Shown here in pieces: positions 44,901-55,064 of a stretch of DNA of 64,000 bases (within the stretch, counting starts at the first letter, position 1; each line of letters begins with the position of its first letter). Source of the DNA: Trichopria drosophilae (Eukaryota; Arthropoda; Insecta; Hymenoptera; Diapriidae); the NCBI GenBank assembly GCA_030407085.1, contig CM059587.1, positions 46,806,501 through 46,870,500 on the forward strand, given 5' to 3'. Position numbers and translations under genes: made by a program. A model generated the notes under the pieces. That model had not been told where the DNA came from. It was given only the letters and a program-made list of their open reading frames with translations, and did not search any database.

Positions 44901-45914
44901 GGACTCCGCGCCACGCAGTAACCAGGAAGAAACTATGTATAAGATGATGGTGGTACGTATTGTATAGTTTCCTGCGCGGCATGGAATCCGGAGAGCCAAC
45001 GACTTGGCAACACCGCTAGGCGTTCGGCAACACTCGGTTCGTGCGGTAAATTCGAAAAAAGTCAGAAAAAAAATAAGCCACAACATCAAGTTTAATTTAT
45101 TGAAAAAAAAGAACAGTTTTCAACGCTTGTGCGCCTTACTTTGCCAATTATTTTACTTTGCACACTGAAAAGTCTTGCACAAAAGTTATTCGATATGCGA
45201 TGAATTGACTATAAGTTTTCTCGCTTTTCATCCTCCGACAATCAAAAAGTAACCCTTCAAAATTATATTGCACGACTTACCGTATCTCACCATCTGCAGT
45301 TCTCGATGTGTTACTTTCTAAAAAGCATCCATATTTTTTAAAAATCGTGCAATTTGCGCGGCCGGTAAACAAAGTTCCGAAAACGAAAACTAAAATTTCG
45401 ATATTGCGTGAGTCTAACGTTTTTTAATTCAAAGACAAAGGGACGCAAATCAGGCTGGAGCCATGTTATATGTAAATCTTGGCCTGTCGGGAGGTGTGTT
45501 GATTTTCGGAACTTTGTTCCCCGGCCACATTCGCAAAAATGCATGAATTTTTCGTAACGAAAACGCACGGCCAGTTGCCTGCACTCTTGTACGGAAGCCG
45601 AGAGAGAGAGGGAGCGAGTGTCTTTCTATTCCGAACAAGTGAGACAGTCTCGAAGCGCGAGTGAGCGGAGCAACCTACAAAGAGAAGGTCTTATGTCGAT
45701 CGCCTGAAATTAGACAAAGTGATGGCCGCTGTGAAACTTTGATGCTTAATTTTTCCTATTTATAAGCTAACAATCTTTTCCATACTACTTTAATCGCTAC
45801 TCCTCGACACGAGAAACCGATTTCTGCAAAAAAAAAATCGCGAAAATCTCTCGAAAATCGCTAATTTCACGGCGCAAAGTTTTCTCGCCTCTGACGTCAC
45901 AGGCGGGCCCTTAA
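41929..45914. mobile_element. inner ~4-kb TTAA-flanked palindromic element, right-arm copy
   Basis: Mirror copy of 34469-38452. It starts TTAACCCATTAAGGGCCCTC at 41929 and ends CGGGCCCTTAA at 45914. The 185-bp hairpin is at 44862-45047 and the small basic ORF at 44528-44683 (minus). Confidence 0.65.
44528..44683 (-). CDS. small basic ORF after a splice acceptor (right arm)
   Basis: Mirror copy of the 35700-35855 ORF with the same start, length and acceptor context. Conservation between arms may reflect gene conversion of the whole arm rather than selection on the ORF. Confidence 0.3.
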   Translation of the reverse strand: MKTSSRRTQQTAKPKNCRPSAIKSSREDHATRPPSASSQFSGKTPGILLHF

Positions 45915-46074
45915 CGCCTGAAAGGACAATTTTTATACTTCATTTTCAATCAAGTATTTCGTATCAAAATAAAAGTTGAAAACAATTGAGAGTTACGTAT
46001 CCTACTGTTTTCGAGTTCGCTGTTCAAGATTCCGAGGTCAAAATTGAGTTTCAGCCATCAGAAATTCCAATATA

Positions 46075-47079
46075 GCGCCGAATATGAAAAAAATTTCCCA
46101 AAAATTGGGAATTTTTTATTCTTATCATTTTATTTCGAACTATTAGAATATTGGAATTTTATTGAAACCTTGCATAATGGTGCATAAAGCAGTTGAATTT
46201 TGAGAAAAAATTTTACTTTCATGCCCCACATCGTTGTAACGACCTCAAAATGGCGTCAACAATGAAAATTTCTTTGAGAAATTTCTGTACGTTCTAACTA
46301 AAAAATTACGTGCTGTTATAACAAAATGATAAGAATGAAAAGTTCTTAGAATTAATCGAGAAATATAGTGGCATTTTTTCAGATTATTGTGATTACATTT
46401 TGAGAAATTATTTTCAACATTTTTTCAAAATTATAATTTATTTATGAAAAATTCTGAAAAAAATTTGGTGTATTCGCTTATGAATTCTACGAGTTTTTTG
46501 TTCTTTGCAATTTTTTCCAAAAGTTGAGAGTTTTTGGGGAGGAAAATCCTAAACTATAATATTTGAAATTCATTTCCTCGAAAACTATTGTGACGAAACC
46601 CGTCACTGATCGGCACGCGGGCCGAACCCCGAATTCCAATATGGCGCCGAATATGAACAAAATTTTCCAAAAATTGGGAATTTTTTATTCTTATCATTTT
46701 ATTTCGAACTATTAGAATATTGGAATTTTATTGAAGCCTTGCATAATGGTGCATAAAATAGTTGAATTTTAAGAACAAATTTTACTTTTATACCCTACAT
46801 CATTCGAACGACCTCAAAATGGCGTCAACAATGAAAATTTCTTTGAGAAATTTCTGGACGCTCTAACTCAAAAACTACGAACTTTTTTAAAAAAATGCCT
46901 AGAATGAAAAGTTCTTAAAATTCATCAACCGATATAGTGGAATTTTTTCAAAATTTCGATGACATTTTGCGAAAATTTTTTAAAAAATTGTGATTTATTT
47001 ACAAAAATGCTGAAAAAATTTAATGTATTCTCTGATGAATTCTAAGAGTTATTTGTTCTTTGCAATTTTTTCAAAAAGT
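46075..47079. repeat. tandem diverged duplication in the right arm with LTR-head fragment between copies
   Basis: A ~470-bp segment with GCGCCGAATATGAA and CAAAATGGCGTCAACAATGA occurs at about 46075-46545 and again at about 46635-47079; the left arm has one copy. Between them, at 46592-46634, lies TGTGACGAAACCCGTCACTG and following bases, the first ~43 bp of the gypsy 3 LTR in plus orientation. Confidence 0.7.
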
Positions 47080-47946
47080 TGATAGTGTAGCCTCGCCCTT
47101 AAAAAGACGAGGCAGAACCTCTATAAATTTACCGAGAATATAAAAGGGGGACGGGGGCGCGGGTTCTAATCTCGCGACGGCGGAAATTCTTTCTCAGATG
47201 ACCGGGGCTCGATAAACTCACACTCGCGGGGTCTTAATAAAAAGGTCTACTTACTGGTAATACTTCGGCACTTGGACTGGCGGGATATCCGTCCTAGGAG
47301 ACGAGGCTGCTGGCGTCCTCCTCGGCTGGCAGTGGCGTCGACCTCGGTCGGGGCTGGTCCTTCTCCTTGGATTCGTTGAGAGGTAGCTTCCACACCGCAC
47401 TTTCGCGAAATGACGTTAAGATTACGCAGGTATGATCACTCTCAAGACAGGCGGGGCACCGATGCGCTTCCTTATCGAGACTACTCGAGACTCACTGGGC
47501 CTGTCCTGCTCTTCTCTTGCGCAGCGGTGCGCCGTCGAGCCGGCGCGTGCGCGCTCGATCGACCGGCGCGAGAGGGGGTTCGTCTTGGGCTCTTATCTGG
47601 GGACGTACTCGTCGGGGTGATGACGAGCACCGTCCTCGGGGTCTTTGTAGCGGGAGGGGACGGCACGGAACGCTGAAACGTGCTTCGTGCGTCACCGACT
47701 CGTCTCGGGCTAGCTGTCGCCGCTGTGAGAGAGAGGGAGAGGTCGGCGGCGGTGGCCGAGGACCGTTCTTCGGGAACTCTGGAGGCGCACTGCGGCACGA
47801 CCAGTGGGGGGAACGAGTGGAGGCGCGCTCCGGTAAAACCCGTTCCTCCTCCGGGCGAGGCGGAACTTGATGACGGGGTTACCCCCGGCCTCAAGAGATG
47901 GCGCGGGGTTCGGACAGCGTGCCGATCTGTGACGGGTTTCGTCACA
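47080..47946 (-). repeat. 3' LTR of gypsy element 3
   Basis: On minus it starts TGTGACGAAACCCGTCAC at 47946, next to a G-rich GGCCCGGGGGTT, and ends CACTATCA at 47080. It is GC-rich for the window. The several overlapping open frames at 47410-48024 follow base composition and are not genes. A TATATTC-like A/T block near 47140 lies next to the shared CTCTATAAATTT. Confidence 0.75.
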
Positions 47947-49099
47947 AACCCCCGGGCCTGACTCCAGTACACCTCGGGTACTGTATGTCATACGTCCACG
48001 CGCCAGGTTCTGGGGAGGGAACACTCGTTCAGTCTTAATTACATATCTAGAATCTGGATTAGATATCGTAACGGAATATCACACACATCCATATCACGAT
48101 CGCACACGGGGTATCGTAACAAATAATTATCATCGCAAATTTTATGGCCGCAAGAAAATATCGCAAAATCCTTAATCGCTAATACAAAACAAAAAATCGC
48201 AAAGCAGGTGATACATTAAAATACAACATATTCGACTGGTTACTTCCCTGTTCATCCTGGATGGAAAAATCGCCATCTGGCTGATACATTGTGACTTATA
48301 ACTAGTTCTTAAACTCTACGCGCTACTAGGATTCGCGTCTTCCAGCTCCATACATTTCTAATCCTTCTTCTCGAAACGGAAGGTGAGGAGAAGGATGGAG
48401 TGAAGAGGAATCCGGATGACAAAAGAAAAGAGAATCATCACGGTTACGGCTTACAATGAGATACCCGAATGCGGTCGATCATTGCAAAAAGAGAGGGGGT
48501 AGGGAGGTTTATTCGGTATTCGGGCCAACAAAAAGGTACACATGGTCCCGAATTGGTGACTTATTGCGAATCAAATTTACTTAATTGACTTGCGCGAATT
48601 AACTCGACTCCGATTTAACTTATGCACGTGCCAGTTGACGCAAACCAAACTTGACCTTTTATTAAGGTGTATGCCTCAACGCACTTCATTTGAGCTGAAC
48701 TATTAGGTCGGTTAATGCAACTCAAGAATACTTAAATGGTTTGCGTTAAATGGCGCGAACCACCTTGGGATTTAAATAGAGGTTACGACTTAGCGTCATC
48801 AATGTTAAACGCGCAGTCTAGCGCGACTGAGCAGACTTTTCTGAAACCATAACGTTAATCGTAATATGAATTTAACCGACTTAATGGGCGGAGGCATGTG
48901 GGGAGGTATGTATACCATCCGGTGAGTTAGGCGCGATTACTTTGGACGATCGGGGCGGCAATATAACGCAACGGGCCAACCCGTAAAGAAAGAAAATATA
49001 TAACCTTTTACAAGCGGTAGTCTCATCGAGGCCATTAAGTTGCCAAGCGAGAGACTATAGTTCCTGTAGGTAACCACCATTTATAACCGATTCATGGTG
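47947..49099. other. 3' noncoding part of gypsy element 3
   Basis: No supported gene. It lies between the integrase end and the 3' LTR; composition is mixed, with no repeats noticed. A degraded accessory ORF cannot be excluded. Confidence 0.4.
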
Positions 49100-49568
49100 A
49101 CGAGGGGGGTCGCGGTGCGCTACCCCGTGGAGAGGCCGGGTGCGGTTCCCCCTGCGGGTTTGTCGACGATAGGACTCGTATGCGCCGTAGCACTAAATCG
49201 CCCACCTTGTATTCTACCTCACGATGGGAGCGATTATAGTACTCTACTTGGCGCGCTCCAGGTTACGATGTACCCAGTCGTGAATGAGAGGTAACCTCCT
49301 CATTCAATCACGCCAGAACTCAGAATCCTTGAGTAATGTAAGTGGAGGAGGGGGGAGGTCGGTACGTAAATTTCTAATGGCTACTGGGTTGCGGCCGTAA
49401 TTCATAAACGCGGGGGTCATTTTCGTGGACGACTGGACAGCCGTATTCAGGGCGAACGTAAGTTCCTCTAGGTGCACGTCCCAGTCGCGATGGTGGTGTA
49501 AAACGAAGGTGCACTTCATCGTTTTGAGAGTCCCGTTCACCCTCTCGACTGGGTTCGCTTGGGCGTGA

Positions 49569-49587
49569 TAGGGGGGGGGGGGGGGGT
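49569..49587. repeat. poly-G tract in integrase
   Basis: A run of about 18-19 G on plus, within a coding segment that in related elements is only moderately C-rich. Confidence 0.85.
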
Positions 49588-49810
49588 ACGAGCGGCGTTT
49601 ATACCTAACTGCTTCAGATAGGACTGTACGTATGAGTCATCTGCTTGGCATTGTCTGATAAAAAATACCTTAGGCAACCCCATCGATTGATAATTAGGCT
49701 ATCGAAGGCGGTCATAATGGCCGCTCCTGTAGCCGCCCGAAGGGGTTTCACTTCCACGTATTTGGTAAACATGTCCTGGAAAATCACTACGAACTGGTTT
49801 TGACGCTTGC

Positions 49811-49828
49811 TGGGGGGGGGGGGGGGGG
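49811..49828. repeat. second poly-G tract in integrase
   Basis: A run of about 18 G on plus, 240 bp from the first and in the same gene. Confidence 0.85.
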
Positions 49829-52189
49829 TCCCGAACTGGCCGTTATCCAGGGACCTTCCGTGGTCCTTTCGCGCATGAGTCCGGCCGGGTTCTGCTGGGA
49901 GACTTTTTGCTTCTGACAGGCGGGACGGCGAGCGACGAAGGCAGTGACGTCCTGGAAAACATCGGGCCAATATAAGTCTTGGATGAGGCGGTGATACGTC
50001 TTATCTACCTCTAAGTGGCCGGCTTGCGGGTTATCGTGCGCATCGCTGAGGGCACGGGCACGCGCTTCCGCGGGGAGGACGAGTTTCCAGGCGTCGAGGT
50101 CGGTGAGGGCAGACTCTATTAGTGGGTGGGACTTATGGAAATATATCCGGTCATCCTCGATCCTCCAATCAGGATATTTCCAAGGAAATTTCCGAATATT
50201 TTCCATTTTCTGGGTGTACCACGGGTCCGCGGCATCCCCCAGGGCGCAAAGGGCGGTATCGACATTCTCGTACATCCTCGAGAGGGCATCGGGCACCACG
50301 TTGAGCGTGCATTTTCGATGCTCGATTTTCATATCATAAGTCTGCATGGCTAGGGCCCACCGTGCCAATCTCCCGGTTGGGTCACGCAAATTTCGGAGCC
50401 ACTGCAGACTACTATGATCGGTGATCACCCGAAAGTGGGTCCCCTCGACATAGGGTCGATACTTCTTCACGGCCTAGAGGACGGCGAGGCACTCTTTCTC
50501 CGTGACGGTATACCTTCGTTCAGCATCGTATAGCAAAGTCGCTTGCATCCGTTTGAATCGTGAAGGGGACGTCAAAATTTGGGCGTGACAAAACGGGGGT
50601 ATGGGTGAGGGAGTCGCGGAGGGCCTCGAAAGCAGATTGCTGCTCCGGACCCCAGACCCAGGGAGTATTCTTTGTTAACAATTTGGTCAAATGAACGCGA
50701 TCACGCGAAAAATCCGGGAGAAATCGCGAGTACCACCCCACATTCCTAAAAAGCGCCTTAGCTGTTTGAGGTTGGTGGGGGGCGGAAATTCGAGAACGGG
50801 AGCGACGTTGTCCGGATCCATCTTCAAACCATCTCTGTTTAGTACAAAACCGAAGTACTATACCTCGTCCCGGAAGAATTCACTCTTTTCCAGGTTTAGT
50901 TCCAATCCGGCGTTGCGCAGACTAGTCAAGACTAGTCTCAAGTAGCGAAAGTGGTCCTCCTCATCGTCCGTGGCGATGATGATGTCATCCAAGTACGCGA
51001 AGACGTGGGGTTCCCACACTGGGTCGATTAGGCGGTCCACTAATCGTTGAAATGTCGCCGGCGCGTTGGTGAGCCCGAAAGGCATCCGTTTAAATTGAAA
51101 TAAACCGTGACCGGGGACAGAGAAAGCGGTAACGGGCCGACTGTTATGTGCTACGGGCACCTAAAAGTAGGCCTGGCTGAGATCGAGTGTGGTGATGCAT
51201 TGGGCCCGATTCAACTCGGACAGAATCCTATCCATCGAGGGGAGAGGGTATGCATCATTCTTTGTTATTTTGTTTACGTCTCGGAAGTCGACGCGGAACC
51301 TAAAAGTCACATTCGGCTTCCGGACGATAACGGGGTTACTCATCCAGGGGCTCGCGGAGCGTTCGATGATGCCACTGCTCAGCATTTCATCGACCGCGTC
51401 CTGTGCTACTTTTAGCATGTAGGGAGAGAGTAAGCGAGCCTTTTGACGAATCGGGGGATGACCCTGTACGTCGATAGCATGCTGCGTCAGACGCATTATA
51501 CCGATCGTAGGGGTCCTATTTGCGGGGTAAAATTTATCGAGCAGCCTCCTTAACCGTGGGGCGGCTTCCTGGGCGGGGGCGATCAATCCAGCGCAGTCGT
51601 GTACGGCGAAGGCAGTGACCGAACTATTGGAATCGTTTAGCGAGTGCGGGGTGCCGTTGCGGCTACTCCACGCATTATTCTCCGTATCTATCTTAAGACC
51701 GAATAGGCGCATGAAGTCCATCCCCAACACGCATGCATAGTGGAGGGGAGCAACTCTTATTTCCAAATTCTTCGTATGGCTATCGACTGTCATCGCGAGG
51801 GTAACGACGCCATCTAATTGGACTAACGCGCCGTTGGCGACTCTTACTTGCTCTTCACTTGACCTCAGGAAGGGCGAAACTACCTCGTGACACGCGAGGC
51901 CTAAATACGAACGCGAAGCTCCGGTATCAACGAGTGCCCTAATAACCTTCCCATTCAAAGCTACGCGAAAGTGGGGGCGAGGGTCCGAATCTAATGTCCA
52001 TTGATTGGCTTCACAGGAATCTATGGACTCGAACCCGATATTTTGAGCCCACTGGGCTTAGGTGTTGCAGAAGCGATCCTTCTATACTCGATGTTCGCTA
52101 TCATACGACTCGACGTAGGGATGGTCGCGGATGGGGTTTTTAGGGTGGGTCTAGGGGTTTCCTTCCCACCCTTTAACGGCTTCCCGACC

Positions 52190-52275
52190 TTTTTCGAGCG
52201 CAAACGGGACAGTTATTTCCATCACGGCCTGGACAGCCACAGACCCGACAAAAATGACCTAAGGGGAGGGGGAAT
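52190..52275 (-). pseudogene. gag: gag zinc-knuckle remnant of gypsy element 3
   Basis: On minus the frame reads GHFCRVCGCPGRDGNNCPVC, a C-x2-C-x3-G-x4/5-C knuckle like that of element 1 (CWTCKLPGYTRTTC). It lies upstream of the protease as expected for the Gag C-terminus. The rest of gag is not visible. Confidence 0.6.
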
Positions 52276-52985
52276 CCTATACCTTGAAATCGCGAAACCC
52301 GTTATTTACTTTTAATTAAATTTAAAAAAAAAATTATCTGTACTATTATTTGCAGTGTGTTACAAAATCCAGAGTGAAAAACAAATTCAAAAATAGCAAG
52401 TGAATTTTAATTCTCTAAAACCACGGGTGTGAAACAAATTCAAAATTTATCCAAACTTTCAAAAATTTGAAAATTTAATTATTGGAAATTGAATCTGGGA
52501 GACTAAACTGAAAATCAAAGAAAGGTTTAAATTCAGGAAAAGATTCAAAATTCGTTTTTAATTTGTATTTGATAATTTCTGATTTCAAAACAACGAAACA
52601 TTATTCTCAACAAAAAAAAAAAGTGAAAATATCAATAAAATTTACGTTAATTTATCATTTAATTATTTGCACTTCTGTTACAACACAAAAAAAAATATTA
52701 TTAAAGTTCAATTCCCAAAGGGAAATCTACACGTGTTGTATACATTCAAAATAGTTCGTTCTTATTAACGTTCGATCACTACCTCGGTTTGAAATCCTAG
52801 AATAAAGACAAAAACAAAAAAAAACTGCAAATTAAAAGAACGATTAATTTTATCTATTCTAAAAATAATAGGAAAAATAATCTATTCCAAAAATTTTTCT
52901 AACTCATTAAAATTAAGATTAATATTAATTACACATCATTATTCAATTACATATAATTACGAATATAACATTGAAACGACATAAT
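52276..52985. other. AT-rich spacer
   Basis: Strongly AT-rich with A runs; no coding signal. It probably belongs to the gypsy 3 leader or an insertion in it. Confidence 0.4.
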
Positions 52986-53152
52986 CGTTTCGAATATCTT
53001 ATCCCCCCCTCCCCCTTGCGAGGGGAACCTCTGGCATCAGCAGGTCACTTCGCATGGGCCGTACACACTTCTCAGTGCTCCGGAGAAGGAGGCCGCGCCG
53101 AGGTGGGGCGATCGGCGCGCGCCGCGCCTGGCTAGAAGTGTAGGATCGACGG

Positions 53153-53162
53153 CCTATAAAAG
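53153..53162 (+). promoter_or_regulatory. TATA box upstream of the hairpin minisatellite
   Basis: CCTATAAAAG, followed about 20 bases later by CTTGCGCAATATCG and then by CAGAGTTCCGG, a plausible transcription start region. Confidence 0.45.
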
Positions 53163-53228
53163 AAGGGATCTTGCGCAATATCGACACAGAGTTCCGGTGT
53201 CCACGGCCACGGACACCTTCCTCTTCCA

Positions 53229-54020
53229 GGCTGTGACGTCTTGCGCATAGCTGCTCACCCGCTCACCCGACCAATTCCGACCGTTCGTCCGTCCTTGGCT
53301 GTGACGTCTTGCGCACAACTACTCGTTGACGTCTTGGGCAACGAGACTCCCACCCGACCTGTTCCGACCTTGGTTGTGACGTCTTGCGCACAACTACTCG
53401 TTGACGTCTTGCGCAACGAGACTCTCACCCGACCTGTTCCGACCAACCACCGATCCTAGGTTGTGACGTCTTGCGCACAACTACTCGTTGACGTACCGCG
53501 CAAACGAGACTCCCACCCGCCCTGTTCCGACCTTGGTTGTGCCGTCTTGCGCACAACTACTCGTTGACGTCTTGCGCAACGAGACTCTCACCCGACCTGT
53601 TCCGACCTTGGTTGTGACGTCTTGCGCACAACTACTCGTTGGCATCTTGCGCAACGAGACTCTCACCCGAACCAGTTCCGACCAACCACCTGTCCTTGGT
53701 TGTGACGTCTTGCGCACAACTACTCGTTGACGTCTTGCGCAACGAGACTCCCACCCGACCTGTTCCGACCAACCACCTGTCCTTGGTTGTGACGTCTTGC
53801 GCGCAACTACTCGTTGACGTCTTGCGCAACGAGACTCTCACCCGAACCAGTTCCGACCCTTCACCCATTTTTTAGTTGTGACGTCTTGCGCACAACAGCT
53901 ACTCGTTGACGTCTTGCGCAACGAGACTTTTATCCGACCTGTCCATCCTCCGACCGTTCATCCATCCTCGGTTGTGATATCATGCACCTAACCAGCCAGT
54001 GACGTCTGGCATCAACGAGA
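53229..54020 (+). repeat. 75-96-bp minisatellite of paired hairpins with a constant loop
   Basis: About ten units, each with two hairpin modules. Module A is GTTGTGACGTCTTGCGCACAAC and module B is CTCGTTGACGTCTTGCGCAACGAG; stems differ (GTTGTG/CACAAC and CTCGTTG/CAACGAG), but the 10-nt loop ACGTCTTGCG is the same. Units end in CTC(T/C)CACCCGACCTGTTCCGACC, with an optional 12-bp insertion AACCACCTGTCC giving short (~75) and long (~87) forms. Each module also contains TGACGTC (CRE-like half) and TTGCGCA(A) (C/EBP-like). The last unit, at about 53970, is decayed. Open frames on both strands are products of the repeat. Confidence 0.85.
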
Positions 54021-54409
54021 CTCCTCTGCACAGCTCCAGGCTCCGGATAAAGACTACGACGTCTTGCGCACGATCCTGGGTACACATGGGCGTCTGAGAC
54101 GAAGATCATCCCCGCCTTTTTCGGACCACCAGACGTCAGTCGGATAAAAGTATAGAATCTTTAGTTTATAAGTTAGTCCTTTAGTACGCGACGCATGAAT
54201 ATAAGGACCTCGTCCCTAAGCATCGCGCACAACAGCTGTACCCCGATAGTGATAATAAATACTCGGGTATTTTATCTCCAAAACCAGAGTAAATCATTTG
54301 CTTTCCATCCTTTGGCAGTAAATCTCTGTTTCTCCGAACCCTGGCGTATCGACTGAGTGAGGCAAGGAGAAAACAGATATTTACCCCGGAAACTACCGTT
54401 ACAACATAA

Positions 54410-54824
54410 TATAGTGTAACCGAAAATTTATTTTTAAATAGGGATTCGCGATTAAATCTAAGTCCGGTAACTTCTTTGAACTTAAATTTTTTTCAACACC
54501 TCGATTTTACCGGGCCAACTTATTTCCCGGCACTGGTTTTCGTATTTAAAAATAAACACGAAAACAAGTACTCGATCGTTGCAAACCTTTACGACAATTT
54601 AAATTTTCAATTTACCCGTTGCAACGATTTTTTAACGGCACTTCTGATTTTCCTCTACTTTCACTTCAGGGGGGGGGGGGGCGCGATGCTAAAAAGAGTC
54701 ACTAAAAACTGATTTTACCTCAAATTCCCGGCGAGTTCCGCCGAACTCGTTACGACAATTCCTTTATTTTTTTTATTTTTAGTAAAATGGGGAAGTCAAA
54801 ATAGATTTCCCCACCAGGGAAAGT
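54410..54824 (-). other. leader of gypsy element 3
   Basis: AT-rich with a poly-G run near 54669-54682 (plus). Contains AGTGCCG motifs on minus, similar to the leader motif of element 1. The sequence just inside the 5' LTR, CCTGGTGGGGAAATC, is a possible primer-binding region. Confidence 0.45.
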
Positions 54825-55064
54825 TGATAGTGTAGCCTCGCCCTTAAAAGGACGAGGCAGAACCTCTATAAATTTACCGTGAATATAAAAGGGGGACGGG
54901 GCGGGTTCTAATCTCGCGACGGCGGAACTTCTTTCTCAGATGACCGGGGCTCAATAAACTCACACTCGCGGGGTCTTAATAAAAAGTCTACTTACGGGTA
55001 ATACTTCGGCACTTGGACTGGCGGGATATCCGTCCTAGGAGACGAGGCTGCTGGCGGCCTCCAC
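54825..55064 (-). repeat. truncated 5' LTR of gypsy element 3
   Basis: Near-identical to 47080-47310 (GATAGTGTAGCCTCGCCCTT, then AACCTCTATAAATTTACCG and GGACTGGCGGGATATCCGTC). It ends abruptly near 55064 where the other LTR continues. Confidence 0.8.

Larger units (their letters stand above)
40549..47465 (-). repeat. right arm of giant palindrome (6.9 kb)
   Basis: Reverse complement of the left arm. It is ~600 bp longer because of a duplicated, diverged segment at 46075-46634 and a ~35-bp segment near 40725 missing in the left arm. Its outer edge (CCGATGCG at 47458-47465) lies inside the gypsy 3 LTR, which continues to 47946. Confidence 0.88.
49100..51958 (-). pseudogene. pol: pol of gypsy element 3
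   Basis: The protease begins the first ORF (ALVDTGASRSYLG, 51958-51161). RT follows with FRVDFRDVNK, GLTNAPATFQRLVDRL and FAYLDDIIIATDDEE. RNase H includes TIQTDASDFA and VITDHSSLQWL. The integrase zinc region contains HDNPQAGHLEVDKTYH and ACQKQKV but has lost one Cys. The core shows RQNQFVVIFQDMFTKYVE, ANPVERVNGTLKT and GDLVLRR (about 49170). Two poly-C (plus: poly-G) runs of about 18-19 bases at 49569-49587 and 49811-49828 replace or disrupt integrase codons; the second falls where the first catalytic Asp segment is expected. Several frameshifts and stops (for example near 50470 and 51160) are present. Confidence 0.85.
52986..54403 (+). mobile_element. LTR-like unit (possible solo LTR) containing a minisatellite
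   Basis: A GC-rich block within AT-rich sequence, bracketed by the direct repeat ACATAAT (52979-52985 and 54404-54410). A TATA box, CCTATAAAAG, lies near 53153-53162 and AATAAA near 54245-54258, so it reads like a plus-strand promoter-to-poly(A) module, that is, a long LTR. The right end ACCGTTACA fits an LTR end, but the left end does not start TG, so the identity is uncertain. A related alternative is a TRIM-like or satellite-bearing element. Confidence 0.4.
47080..55064 (-). mobile_element. gypsy element 3 (minus), with nested insertion and truncated 5' LTR
   Basis: A Ty3/gypsy element reading leftward: 5' LTR remnant 54825-55064, leader 54410-54824, gag zinc knuckle near 52200-52270, pol 51958 to ~49100, 3' noncoding, 3' LTR 47080-47946. 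Most of gag is missing, and the LTR-like unit 52986-54403 lies within the element. Confidence 0.75.

Noticed and set aside
33486..47465. Considered as a sequencing hairpin (foldback) artefact
   Set aside because: Arms differ by substitutions, a ~35-bp indel and a ~560-bp duplication, and the spacer is unique; an artefact would give near-perfect symmetry.
47410..48024. Six overlapping frames of 60-160 codons
   Set aside because: They lie in a GC-rich LTR where stops are rare; no frame shows a domain and all overlap each other.
52001..52315. 104-codon plus-strand frame
   Set aside because: The minus strand carries the gag zinc knuckle and protease-upstream region of gypsy element 3, which explains the sequence better.
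53241..53875. Overlapping 60-80-codon frames on both strands with a repeated peptide
   Set aside because: They arise from the minisatellite unit on all frames; no start context or domain.
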